Source: an uncultured Pseudomonadota bacterium
GTDB taxonomy: Bacteria; Pseudomonadota; Gammaproteobacteria; Methylococcales; Methylomonadaceae
Assembly (NCBI GenBank): GCA_903928965.1
Contig: CAIYSZ010000087.1
Coordinates: forward strand, 1 to 64,000
Reading direction: 5' to 3'
Length of the DNA: 64,000 nt
Below are positions 8,946 through 17,690 of the stretch, piece after piece. The translations under genes and the position numbers were made by a program. The first letter of the stretch is position 1, and the number at the start of each line of letters is the position of its first letter. The notes beneath the pieces are model-generated. The model was not told the DNA's origin. It was given only the letters and a program-made list of their open reading frames with translations, and searched no databases.

Positions 8946-8971
8946 CGCAGCCTTTGGAGTCCGCCGCCGTC

Positions 8972-10462
8972 ATGAATGTTTTCGCCTCGCGCTGGCTCAT
9001 CCTGGCCTTGGCCTTGACTATGGGCGCGGTGCAGAATGTGTCTTTCGCGCCCTATGGCTGGTCCTGGCTGGCGCTGCCGCCGTTGATGTTTTTATACGCC
9101 GTCTGGACGCGCGCCGCCCGCCCGCGGCTGGCGAGCTATGTTTTCGGCTTAGGCGTTTTCGGTTGCGGCGTTTGGTGGGTATATATCAGCATCCACGATT
9201 ACGGCGGCGGGGATGCGGCCGGGTCGATAGCGCTGACGGTTTTTTTCGTGATGTTTTGGGCTTTGTTTCCGTGGCTGGCGGCGGCGGCGGCGGCTTGGAT
9301 CGCTCGCCGCACTGGCGGCTTGGCGCGGGTGTGCGCGGCGGCGGCGGCGTGGGAGGCGGTGGAGTATTTTCGCGGCGATTTTTTGTTGAACGGTTTTCCG
9401 TGGTTGCAAATCGGCTATAGCCAGATCGACACGCCGTTGGCCGGTTACGCGCCGGTGCTAGGGGTTTATGGCATCGGGTTTTTATTGGCCGCGTCGGCTT
9501 TTTTATTGGTTGAACTCGGCTGGCGCCGTTTGCCGTGGCCTTACGTTTGGTTGCTGGCCTTAGTCTGGGGCGGCGGCGCGGGATTGCGGCAAATCAGCTG
9601 GAGTCAGGCGGCGGGGCCGCCATTCGAGGCGGTGCTGTTGCAAGGCAATATCAGCCAGGATTTAAAATGGCGGTCCGAGGAAAAGTTAAAAACTTTGAAA
9701 TTGTACCGGGATTTAACCGACCGGCATTGGGATGCGCGGCTGATTATTTGGCCGGAAACGGCGATACCGGCTTTTTTTTCGCAAGTAAAGGATTTTTATT
9801 TGAAGCCGTTGGCGGCGGATGCGGAGCGGCACGGCGTGGACCTGGTGGTCAGCCTGCCGTTCGAGGGCGAGGACAAGGATTATTATAATAGCGTGCTGAC
9901 CTTGGGCGCGGAGATTGCGCTTTACCACAAACATCATTTATTGCCGTTCGGTGAGTATTTGCCCTTGCAGCCGCTGTCGGGGTGGGTGTTGGGTTGGCTG
10001 AATATTCCGTTGGGCGAGTTCAGCGCCGGCGACAAGCGGCAACCGCTGTTGCAGGCGGCCGGTTATCCGTTTGTGACCACGATTTGCTATGAAGACGCCT
10101 TCGGCGCGGAAGTGGCCGTGCAAAGCGCGGAGGCGGCGTTTTTGGTCAACGTCACCAACGACGCCTGGTTCGGCGAGTCGGCGCAGCCGTTTCAACATTT
10201 GCAAATGGCGCAAATGCGCGCCTTGGAGACCGGGCGTTATCTATTACGCGCCACGAATACGGCGGTGACGGCGGTGGTAGGTCCCGACGGGCGGGTGCGG
10301 GAGCAAGCGCCGCCGTTTCAAACGGCGGCGCTGACCGCCTGGGTGACGCCCATGAGCGGCGTCACGCCTTACGCGCGGTTCGGCGATGCGCCGGCTTTCG
10401 CCGGCATGGCCGTTTTATGCGGAATTTTGCTCTGGCGGCGGCGGATAACGTCTAAAATCTAA
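8972..10462 (+). CDS. lnt: Apolipoprotein N-acyltransferase
   Basis: Polytopic N-terminus plus nitrilase-like domain ('WPETAIPAFF', 'HHLLPFGEYLPLQ', 'TTICYEDAFG', 'NVTNDAWFG'). ORF is open from 8930; start at 8972 preferred. Confidence 0.93.
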   Translation: MNVFASRWLILALALTMGAVQNVSFAPYGWSWLALPPLMFLYAVWTRAARPRLASYVFGLGVFGCGVWWVYISIHDYGGGDAAGSIALTVFFVMFWALFPWLAAAAAAWIARRTGGLARVCAAAAAWEAVEYFRGDFLLNGFPWLQIGYSQIDTPLAGYAPVLGVYGIGFLLAASAFLLVELGWRRLPWPYVWLLALVWGGGAGLRQISWSQAAGPPFEAVLLQGNISQDLKWRSEEKLKTLKLYRDLTDRHWDARLIIWPETAIPAFFSQVKDFYLKPLAADAERHGVDLVVSLPFEGEDKDYYNSVLTLGAEIALYHKHHLLPFGEYLPLQPLSGWVLGWLNIPLGEFSAGDKRQPLLQAAGYPFVTTICYEDAFGAEVAVQSAEAAFLVNVTNDAWFGESAQPFQHLQMAQMRALETGRYLLRATNTAVTAVVGPDGRVREQAPPFQTAALTAWVTPMSGVTPYARFGDAPAFAGMAVLCGILLWRRRITSKI

Positions 10463-12016
10463 ATTTGGAAAGATATCGTCCATAATCTCCAGACCGGCCA
10501 AATAATATTCGTCCAGCTGGTTTTTGCGCAAGGTATCCAGCAAATAGTTGAAACGCGACAGATAATCATAAATGCGTTCACGCGCGTACTGAGCGTGGCC
10601 GCCGGTTTTTAGGATGAACGGCCAATCCGAGGCTTGGGCCAGCAACAGCGAGCGCAAGGCCTGATTCAAGGCGCGTTCTTGCAATGGCGCAAGACGCATG
10701 AGGCGCAAATCGGCCAGCAGGCTTTCCCATTCGGTTTGCGCTTTGTAGAGCAAGGGATAAATCCAAGCGTTGCTTTCGTTCAGCCAAAATTCGGAATAGC
10801 CTTGCTCGCCCCAGCTGCTGGCGCAAGGTTGGGCGCGCGGCAACTCGCGGTTTAGCGCCAGATATTCTCCGGCGTGCGCGCAGCGCAGGTCCGGGCTTTC
10901 GGCGGCCAGGCGCAATACCTGCTCCAGCCATACCGGGCCTTCAAACCACCAGTGACCGAACAATTCCGCGTCGTAAGGGGCGACGATGATCGGTGCGACG
11001 CCGAGCGCGCCGCTCAGGTCGCGGACTTGGTTGCAGCGTTGCTCCATGAAATGGGCGGCATGCTCGCGCGCTTGCCGCCACGCGGCTTCCGGCGCATAGT
11101 ATTGCTTGGGGCCGTTTTTTTCTCCGACCCGGTAATATTTAATGCCGGTAGGCGCGCCGGCGGCGTCGGCCGGCAGCGGCAGCAGGCGTTCCGGCGGCAA
11201 GCTATAACCGATGTCGCAATGGTATTCGCGGTACGCCGGATGGCCGGGATAGCCTTCGTTGGCGCTCCACACCTGGCGGGATGAAGCCGGATCGCGGGCG
11301 AAGGCGGCGGTGCCGTTGGGGCAAATGATCGGTCGGTAAACCCCGGCGGCCGGCGTGGGGACGGTGTCCAGCAAGGCGTGGCTTTCCAGGAAAAAATAAT
11401 CGATGCCGTATTCGCGGGTGAGTTCTTCCAATCCGGGGTAATATCCGCATTCCGGCAACCAAAAGCCGCGCGGCGCGATGCCGGTGGCGTCGGTAAAATA
11501 ATCCAGTCCGGCGCGGAGTTGCATGCGCACCGCATTGGGATGCCGGTTCAACAGGGGTAAATAAGCATGGGTGGCGGCCGTGGTGAACAATTCCAGCTTG
11601 CCGCTGCGTTGATGTCTGACTAAAGCGCCGAGCAAATCGGTCAAATAATAATCGCGGTAGTAATACAAGGCGCGGCGGAAAGCGGCATAGTGCCAGTCGG
11701 CCAGTTCGCGCAGTTCGGGTTTGGCGGCGCGGGTGCGCTGGTTTTCGGCCAGTTGCGCCTGCTGCTGCAAGCGCTCGATGTAACGCTGTTGTAATAATGG
11801 GTTACGCCATTGACTAATTAAGGTCGGGGAAAGCGACATGCTAAGGCGGAAATCCACGCCGTCGGCTTGCAACCGGTCTAACATTATTATTAATGGCACA
11901 TAGCATTCGGTAATGGCCTGGAATAGCCAATTTTCTTCATGAAAATACGCATATTCAGGATGATGCACATAGGGAAGGTGGGCATGCAACACAATACAAA
12001 GATAACCGTTATTCAT
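10415..12016 (-). CDS. Glycoside hydrolase family 57 protein (1,4-alpha-glucan branching enzyme type)
   Basis: 'YLCIVLHAHLPYVHHPEY...FLEENW' type N-terminus, 'GFWLPECGYYPGLEELTREYGIDYFFLESHALL', 'PYDAELFGHWWFEGPVWLEQVLR'. Confidence 0.9.
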   Translation of the reverse strand: MNNGYLCIVLHAHLPYVHHPEYAYFHEENWLFQAITECYVPLIIMLDRLQADGVDFRLSMSLSPTLISQWRNPLLQQRYIERLQQQAQLAENQRTRAAKPELRELADWHYAAFRRALYYYRDYYLTDLLGALVRHQRSGKLELFTTAATHAYLPLLNRHPNAVRMQLRAGLDYFTDATGIAPRGFWLPECGYYPGLEELTREYGIDYFFLESHALLDTVPTPAAGVYRPIICPNGTAAFARDPASSRQVWSANEGYPGHPAYREYHCDIGYSLPPERLLPLPADAAGAPTGIKYYRVGEKNGPKQYYAPEAAWRQAREHAAHFMEQRCNQVRDLSGALGVAPIIVAPYDAELFGHWWFEGPVWLEQVLRLAAESPDLRCAHAGEYLALNRELPRAQPCASSWGEQGYSEFWLNESNAWIYPLLYKAQTEWESLLADLRLMRLAPLQERALNQALRSLLLAQASDWPFILKTGGHAQYARERIYDYLSRFNYLLDTLRKNQLDEYYLAGLEIMDDIFPNLDFRRYPPPPEQNSA

Positions 12017-12032
12017 TAATTCGCGGGATTAT

Positions 12033-12902
12033 TTAGGCGTGGGCAAGAGTAGACGAGGCGGGGGAGGCGCCATGCATGGGCATTATATACTTTGACAGCG
12101 CCAACGGCAGCAAGGTAACCGCCGGCCGGCGCGGTGCGGGGGCCGGCCCTGCCTGGAGCAGCGGGAGAAATTCCTCTCCGTTGCACCAACCCAGGCTGGC
12201 GCCGATTTGCTCGGCGTCGGCGAACGTCTCGGGCAGTTCTATGCGCGCGTGCCGCTGTTCCGCGTCCACGGTCAGATTCATAAACACGGGGCCGGCCGAT
12301 GCACTATCGCCGGGCTTGGGGGCTGTCGCCTCGGTTTGCGGGTAAATTCTTAAGGTCAAATGGGAAACGGCGCGCACGTTTTGCGATTTATCCCAATGGC
12401 GTGTATCCTGCGCCTGATGCGTTTCAGCGGCGTCAGGCGCGTGGGCGTTTCGCGCAATCTGATCAGGTTGCGGAATAGGATTATCATACAAAATTTGTGG
12501 TATTTGCTCAATGTGAGCAAATTCCGCTCCTAAAGCGAGCTCTTCGGTTTGAGCGCGTTCCGAGACTTGCAAAGATTCCGTTCCAGGGCCGCCAGTTGTA
12601 TTTATTGACCCGGACGGGTTTGCCGCGGCTTCGGTCGGAAGCCGCCAAAAAGCGTGCAGCAGACGCGGAGCAAGCGGCAAAATCACGAAATACGGCTGAC
12701 CCGCCGATTGCGCCGGCGCGAAATCGCGGCGAAGCAAGCGGGCTATGTCGATCAGCTGCGCCGCGCTTAAGGGCGGCGCGGCGTTGCCGGGGATAGGGCT
12801 ACGGTGTGTCGGGTAATGCTGTTGTTTGATCGCCGTTTGAATTTTTTGCAAATCCCGGGCGGAAAGTTCGGGGTTGATTTCGCCTGTCGTGGTTAAATTC
12901 AT
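12033..12902 (-). CDS. DUF4912 domain-containing protein
   Basis: 'YFVILPLAPRLLHAFWRLP' and 'IELPETFADAEQIGASLGWCNGEEFLPLLQ' (DUF4912 pattern); adjacent to glycogen genes. Confidence 0.6.
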   Translation of the reverse strand: MNLTTTGEINPELSARDLQKIQTAIKQQHYPTHRSPIPGNAAPPLSAAQLIDIARLLRRDFAPAQSAGQPYFVILPLAPRLLHAFWRLPTEAAANPSGSINTTGGPGTESLQVSERAQTEELALGAEFAHIEQIPQILYDNPIPQPDQIARNAHAPDAAETHQAQDTRHWDKSQNVRAVSHLTLRIYPQTEATAPKPGDSASAGPVFMNLTVDAEQRHARIELPETFADAEQIGASLGWCNGEEFLPLLQAGPAPAPRRPAVTLLPLALSKYIMPMHGASPASSTLAHA

Positions 12903-12930
12903 TATCGGTCGCGGTAAACCTGGTTAATTT

Positions 12931-13026
12931 GCGCGGGGGCGCATGTCTAGTAATGTTGCGCGGGGGCGCATGTCGATTAATTCCGCGCGGGGGCGCATGA
13001 CTATCAATCCGCGCGGCGGCGCAGGT
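12931..13026. repeat. Tandem repeat, about 27-bp unit x4 (GCGCGGGGGCGCATG core)
   Basis: Cores GCGCGGGGGCGCATG start at 12931, 12958 and 12985, with a degenerate fourth at about 13011. Confidence 0.9.
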
Positions 13027-13158
13027 AAACAGGCAAATATAATGCCTTGATAGTTTGATGTTATCATACCCGCTGCATACAATATAGAGATAATTAAGGC
13101 CTAACAAGGGCTTTTTACGCCGCTGCGAGGCCGCCATTCAGGGGGAAAACGCAATAAG

Positions 13159-15261
13159 ATGCAAAATATATACCATACCAGAACAGGAAGGGCGTTTCCG
13201 CACGGTGTCAAGGTTACGGAAAAAGGCGTTAATTTTTCCATATCCAGCCGCTACGCCACGGCGGTCGAATTATTGCTATACGCTACCGCCGAGTGTCATA
13301 CTCCATTTCAAGTCATTGAATTGCAAAGGGATAAAAACCATACTTTTTTTTCCTGGCATGTGTTTGTGGAGGGTTTGCCGGTCGGCGTTTGGTACGCATG
13401 GCGTATTGACGGCCCTTATCTGCCGCATGATCTTGGTTTGCGTTTCGACCGCCAAAAATTATTGCTGGATCCATGGGCTCGCGCCGTCAGCGATAAATTG
13501 TGGAGCCGCGCCGCCGCGTGCGTGCCGGGAGACAATAGCCAGCAAGCCATGCGCGCGGCGGTCATAGATGAAAGCGACTACGATTGGGAAGGCGATAAGC
13601 CGCTGGCCATCCGTAGCGAGAAAGTCATTATCTATGAGTTGCACGTGGGCGGTTTCACCCGCCATTCCTCGGCCAAGGTGCGCCATCCCGGCACTTTTGC
13701 CGGTTTGATCGAAAAAATTCCTTATTTGCAATACCTTGGCATTACCCACGTCGAATTGCTGCCGGTGATGGCGTTTGACGAGCAAGACGTGCCGGTGTAT
13801 ACCTCAAATCTAGGTTTGCATAATTATTGGGGCTATAGCACGCATAGTTTTTTTAGTCCGCATCCCGGCTATTGCGTTTCGCCAGAGCAGGCCACGCACA
13901 TCCGAGAATTCCGCGACATGGTCAAGGCCTTGCACAAGGCCGGCATAGGGGTGATTTTGGACGTGGTGTTTAATCATACTTCCGAAGCGGGCGTGGACGG
14001 GCCGGTCATCAACTTTAAGGGGATTACCGGCAACAGCTTTTACATCACCCAAAAACATGACAAGCAAGCTTTTCTGGATTTTACCGGTTGCGGCAACACG
14101 GTGAACGCCAACCATCCCTTGGTGACCAATTTTATTATCAGCTGTCTGGAATATTGGGTCAGGGAAATGCACGTGGACGGTTTCCGTTTCGATTTGGCCA
14201 GCGCCTTGGCGCGCGGCGAGGACGGCGAGGTGTTGCAGGACCCGCCCTTGGTGTGGGGTATAGAGCTGTCTGAACAATTGACCAAGGCTAAGCTGATCGC
14301 CGAGGCCTGGGATGCCACCGGTTTGTACCAGGTTGGAAATTTTCCCGGTTATCGTTGGGCGGAGTGGAACGGCATGTATCGCGACGCCATCCGCGGCTTT
14401 CTGCGCGGCGACAAAGGCATTATAGGCGAAGTGGCGACTCGAATTTGCGGCAGTGAGGATTTGTACGGGCATTTGAACCGTCTGCCGATCAGCGGAATTA
14501 ATTTCATTGTCTGCCATGACGGCTTTACTTTGTACGATTTGTTTAGTTACAACGAAAAGCATAACTTGGCCAACGGCGAGAATAACCGGGACGGCTGCGG
14601 GCATAATTTAAGTTACAATTACGGGGCGGAAGGGCCTACGGATGATCCGGCGGTGCTGGCGCTACGCCGCCGGCAGGTGAAAAACGCGTATGCGATTTTG
14701 CTGCTAAGCCACGGGGTGCCCATGCTGTTGGCCGGTAACGAGTTTTTGCATAGTCAGCACGGCAATAATAACGGTTATTGCCAGGACAATGAGCTAAGTT
14801 GGTTGAATTGGGAGCAATCCTTGGAAAACGCCGATATCGTGCGTTTTGTCAGGGAAATGATTTTATTCCGCAAACGCCATGCTTGCTTGATGCGCCGCAT
14901 GTTTTTGACCGGGCGGCCGCGCGCCGGCCACAGCCTGCCGGATATCGTTTGGCACGGCGCGGAACCCGGCCAGGCTCCCGATTGGCATGACCCTGAGTTG
15001 CGCGTGCTGGCGTATACGCTGGCGGCGGAGGCCGAACACGAACCGCATTTGTTTGTGGTGTTGAACATGTCCGAGGCGCCGTATCGGGCGCATCTGCCGG
15101 TATTGCCGGGCCGCGGCTGGACGTTGGCCATCAATACCGCGTTGCCGTCGCCGTTGGATATTGGCGGCGGTGAAGCGGCGGCTTACCCCGAACCGGATTA
15201 TTGGGTGCCGGAGAGAACTATTGCGGTGTTTGAAACTCTAACCCATTTTGCCGCTAATTAG
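13159..15261 (+). CDS. glgX: Glycogen debranching protein (isoamylase-type, GH13)
   Basis: 'GITHVELLPVMAFDE', 'GIGVILDVVFNHTSEA', 'VDGFRFDLASALARGEDG', 'LIAEAWDATGLYQVGNFPG', 'VCHDGFTLYDLFSYNEKHN'. Confidence 0.95.
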   Translation: MQNIYHTRTGRAFPHGVKVTEKGVNFSISSRYATAVELLLYATAECHTPFQVIELQRDKNHTFFSWHVFVEGLPVGVWYAWRIDGPYLPHDLGLRFDRQKLLLDPWARAVSDKLWSRAAACVPGDNSQQAMRAAVIDESDYDWEGDKPLAIRSEKVIIYELHVGGFTRHSSAKVRHPGTFAGLIEKIPYLQYLGITHVELLPVMAFDEQDVPVYTSNLGLHNYWGYSTHSFFSPHPGYCVSPEQATHIREFRDMVKALHKAGIGVILDVVFNHTSEAGVDGPVINFKGITGNSFYITQKHDKQAFLDFTGCGNTVNANHPLVTNFIISCLEYWVREMHVDGFRFDLASALARGEDGEVLQDPPLVWGIELSEQLTKAKLIAEAWDATGLYQVGNFPGYRWAEWNGMYRDAIRGFLRGDKGIIGEVATRICGSEDLYGHLNRLPISGINFIVCHDGFTLYDLFSYNEKHNLANGENNRDGCGHNLSYNYGAEGPTDDPAVLALRRRQVKNAYAILLLSHGVPMLLAGNEFLHSQHGNNNGYCQDNELSWLNWEQSLENADIVRFVREMILFRKRHACLMRRMFLTGRPRAGHSLPDIVWHGAEPGQAPDWHDPELRVLAYTLAAEAEHEPHLFVVLNMSEAPYRAHLPVLPGRGWTLAINTALPSPLDIGGGEAAAYPEPDYWVPERTIAVFETLTHFAAN

Positions 15262-15311
15262 CCTGTCTGTCGTCAGGCTGGCAGGCAAAACGGTAACCAT
15301 GTTCAAAGATT

Positions 15312-15863
15312 TTGTTCAACTACTTGCGCGATAGCATGAAACGCATGCCGAAAAAACAACTAACCGCCGCTGCCTTGTTGGCGTTGGCCGGCTGCGCGCC
15401 GATGCCGGTATACCGGCATGCCGGGCCATATTATGGCCCGCAACCGTCCGCGCCGTACCCGATTCCCGAGACGGCGGCGCCTTACTCATACTATGATTCG
15501 GTCCCCAGTACCTTGATTGAGCCCGTTCCTGTCCCGATTCCGGGCGGCGGGTGGGGGAGACCTTACCCATTTAGCGGGCAGGCATTCAGAGGGCAAGAGT
15601 TTAGAGGACAAGAATTTAGAGAGCCGGAATCCAGAGGGCAGGAATTCAGAGAGCAAGAGTTTAGAGGGCAAGAATTCAGGGGACAAGAGTTTAGAGGGCA
15701 AGAATTCAGGGGACAAGAGTTTAGAGGGCAGGAATCCGGAGGGCAGGAATTCAGGGGACAAGAGTTTAGAGGACCTGAATCCAGGGGCCCGGAATCCAGG
15801 GGGCCGGAGTCTAGAGGACAAGAATTCCGCGGCGGCGGTTATCGGCGTTTTGGCCGGGAATAA
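15312..15863 (+). CDS. Lipoprotein with C-terminal tandem pentapeptide repeats (RGQEF)
   Basis: Lipobox 'LALAGC' (N-terminal Met uncertain) and about 18 repeats of RGQEF/RGPES-type units. Confidence 0.7.
   Translation: MFNYLRDSMKRMPKKQLTAAALLALAGCAPMPVYRHAGPYYGPQPSAPYPIPETAAPYSYYDSVPSTLIEPVPVPIPGGGWGRPYPFSGQAFRGQEFRGQEFREPESRGQEFREQEFRGQEFRGQEFRGQEFRGQEFRGQESGGQEFRGQEFRGPESRGPESRGPESRGQEFRGGGYRRFGRE
15585..15830. repeat. 15-bp tandem repeat array (consensus AGAGGGCAAGAATTC / AGGGGACAAGAGTTT)
   Basis: Directly visible 15-nt periodicity inside the lipoprotein gene. Confidence 0.92.
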
Positions 15864-15875
15864 CAAATAAAGGCG

Positions 15876-16634
15876 GTGATTATGCGTAATATCCGATTCA
15901 TTTTAGTCATGAGTTTTTTCTTGCTTTACGGCCCGCCGGCGCGCGCCGACAATTTGCAGGACTTGACCCAGCGCGCGGAGCAGGGCGACGCCAAGGCGCA
16001 AACCGATTTAGGGGTAAAATACGTCACCGGCGATGGCGTCGCCAGTAATTATGAAGCCGCCGAGAAATGGTTCAAGGCGGCGGCGGCGCAAGGCGAACCG
16101 CTGGCCGAATACAATCTGGGTCTCATGTACTCTCGCGGCGAAGGTTTTCCGCCCAATGCGCTGGAAGCGGGTAAATGGTTTTTGAAATCCGCGGAACACG
16201 GCGACGCCGAGGCGCGCTATACCTTGGGCGTGATGTATCTGGAAGGTTACGGCGCCCCCCGCAACTACCGGCAAGCGGCGCATTGGTTGCAATTGGCGGC
16301 GGAAAAAGGCCACCACAACGCGCAAGCGTACTTGGGCTTAATGCATTTGCATGGCCTAGGGGTGGATAAACAGCCGGAAACCGCGGTGCATTGGCTGCGG
16401 TTGGCCGCCGAACAAAGCAATCCGTTGGCGCAATATGAATTAGGTTTATGCTATGAATCGGGCGAGGGCGCGCCCAAGGATCAGGAGCAAGCTTATGTTT
16501 GGTTCTCCTTGGCCGCGGCGCAAGGCGAACTGAACGCGCGCGCGGCGATGGACAAGCTGGAAACTGAATTGAGCGCCAGTCAACTTACAAAAGCGCAACA
16601 ACGAGCCGGCGAGATGCGGCAAATAAATCATTAG
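15876..16634 (+). CDS. Sel1-repeat (TPR-like) secreted protein
   Basis: Signal peptide; repeats 'AKAQTDLGVKYVTGDGVASNYEAAEKWFKAAAAQG', 'AEARYTLGVMYLEGYGAPRNYRQAAHWLQLAAEKG'. ATG at 15882 is an alternative start. Confidence 0.9.
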   Translation: MIMRNIRFILVMSFFLLYGPPARADNLQDLTQRAEQGDAKAQTDLGVKYVTGDGVASNYEAAEKWFKAAAAQGEPLAEYNLGLMYSRGEGFPPNALEAGKWFLKSAEHGDAEARYTLGVMYLEGYGAPRNYRQAAHWLQLAAEKGHHNAQAYLGLMHLHGLGVDKQPETAVHWLRLAAEQSNPLAQYELGLCYESGEGAPKDQEQAYVWFSLAAAQGELNARAAMDKLETELSASQLTKAQQRAGEMRQINH

Positions 16635-16663
16635 GTAAATATATAATTAAAATAAGGAGCAAT

Positions 16664-17152
16664 ATGCGGAAAATAAAAATAAATTCCCGGAACATTATCA
16701 ATTCCTTGGGCCTCGCGTTGATGATGGGGTTGGCCGCGTCCGCCGCGCAAGCCGAATCGGCGCCCGTGCCGGATAAGGTGCGGGCGGATATTCTGAAACG
16801 GCATCCTAGCGCGCAGGATTTGCAAGCCAGCCATGAGGTGCATTTTAAGCGTAAGCTATTGGAAGTGAGCTTCAAAGTAGAAGGCGAGGAGCAACCTTTG
16901 CTAGAGCTGTTCCGGGAAGATGGGCATTTGTTTAGTAATGAATTGTTGGTTGACGATATCAGCGAAGCGTCCACCGCGGTGAAACAGGCTTTGGACAACG
17001 CTTATCCCGGCAATCAAATTAAAAGAATCGAAATGGTCGCCAATCCCAATGGCGTCGGCGAAGAGTACGAAATTTACATCCAGGCCGGCGGCGCGAATTG
17101 GAAGGTGTCGATCAACGAAAAAGGCGAAATCGTGCAAAGAGACGGCTGGTAG
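16664..17152 (+). CDS. Periplasmic PepSY-like protein
   Basis: Signal peptide (..LMMGLAASAAQA) and PepSY-like arrangement 'VKQALDNAYPGNQIKRIEMVANPNGVGEEYEIYIQAGGANWKVSINEKGEIVQRDGW'. Confidence 0.65.
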   Translation: MRKIKINSRNIINSLGLALMMGLAASAAQAESAPVPDKVRADILKRHPSAQDLQASHEVHFKRKLLEVSFKVEGEEQPLLELFREDGHLFSNELLVDDISEASTAVKQALDNAYPGNQIKRIEMVANPNGVGEEYEIYIQAGGANWKVSINEKGEIVQRDGW

Positions 17153-17160
17153 GCCGTGAT

Positions 17161-17670
17161 TCATTTCGCATCGCCTGTTAATTTCCCGATTTCATTTTTG
17201 AGATGGTTGATTAACTCTCCGGCGATGCGATTTTGGTCTTTCAAAAGATGCGGGGCCTCGGGATTTAGGGTAAGCGCGTGATGGATGGCTTGGTAAGCTT
17301 CTTCAAATCGTTTGCTCGTTTCCAATAGCATGGCTTTAAACTGAAAATATTCGGTCTTCTCCGGCTCAAGCCGGATGGCTTCATTTAAACTTTGCAAGGC
17401 CTCGTTTAAATTTTCCTGTTTAGCCTGCAACAGGGCGAGGTTGAAAAATTCTTCCGGATCGTGGGCGCGGTAGCTTACCACTTGTTGCGCATGGCTTACC
17501 GCTTCGGCGTCGCTTTTCGCCCGGTCGCGCAATTCGCGGTATTTAGCCGCCTGCAATTGGCGGTTGGCGGCTTCCAACATTTCTAAAGACCATTCGGGAT
17601 GAGTTTCCAGTTGCCGCGCAATCAAGGTTAATACAGGGGTATAAGTTTCTAGGCATTCTTTATTTAACAT
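17161..17670 (-). CDS. Tetratricopeptide-repeat protein
   Basis: 'EEFFNLALLQAKQENLNEALQSLNEAIRLEPEKTEYFQFKAMLLETSKRFEEAYQAIHHALTLNPEAPHLL' TPR repeats. Confidence 0.75.
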   Translation of the reverse strand: MLNKECLETYTPVLTLIARQLETHPEWSLEMLEAANRQLQAAKYRELRDRAKSDAEAVSHAQQVVSYRAHDPEEFFNLALLQAKQENLNEALQSLNEAIRLEPEKTEYFQFKAMLLETSKRFEEAYQAIHHALTLNPEAPHLLKDQNRIAGELINHLKNEIGKLTGDAK

Positions 17671-17690
17671 GGTGGACGGCTCCCCGCGTA

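Noticed and set aside
8722-9420. 232-aa plus-strand ORF overlapping the PHP and lnt genes
   Set aside because: Alternative frame, Arg/Gly-rich translation, contained within two well-supported genes.
13810-14604. 264-aa minus-strand ORF within glgX
   Set aside because: Antisense shadow of a strongly supported GH13 gene.
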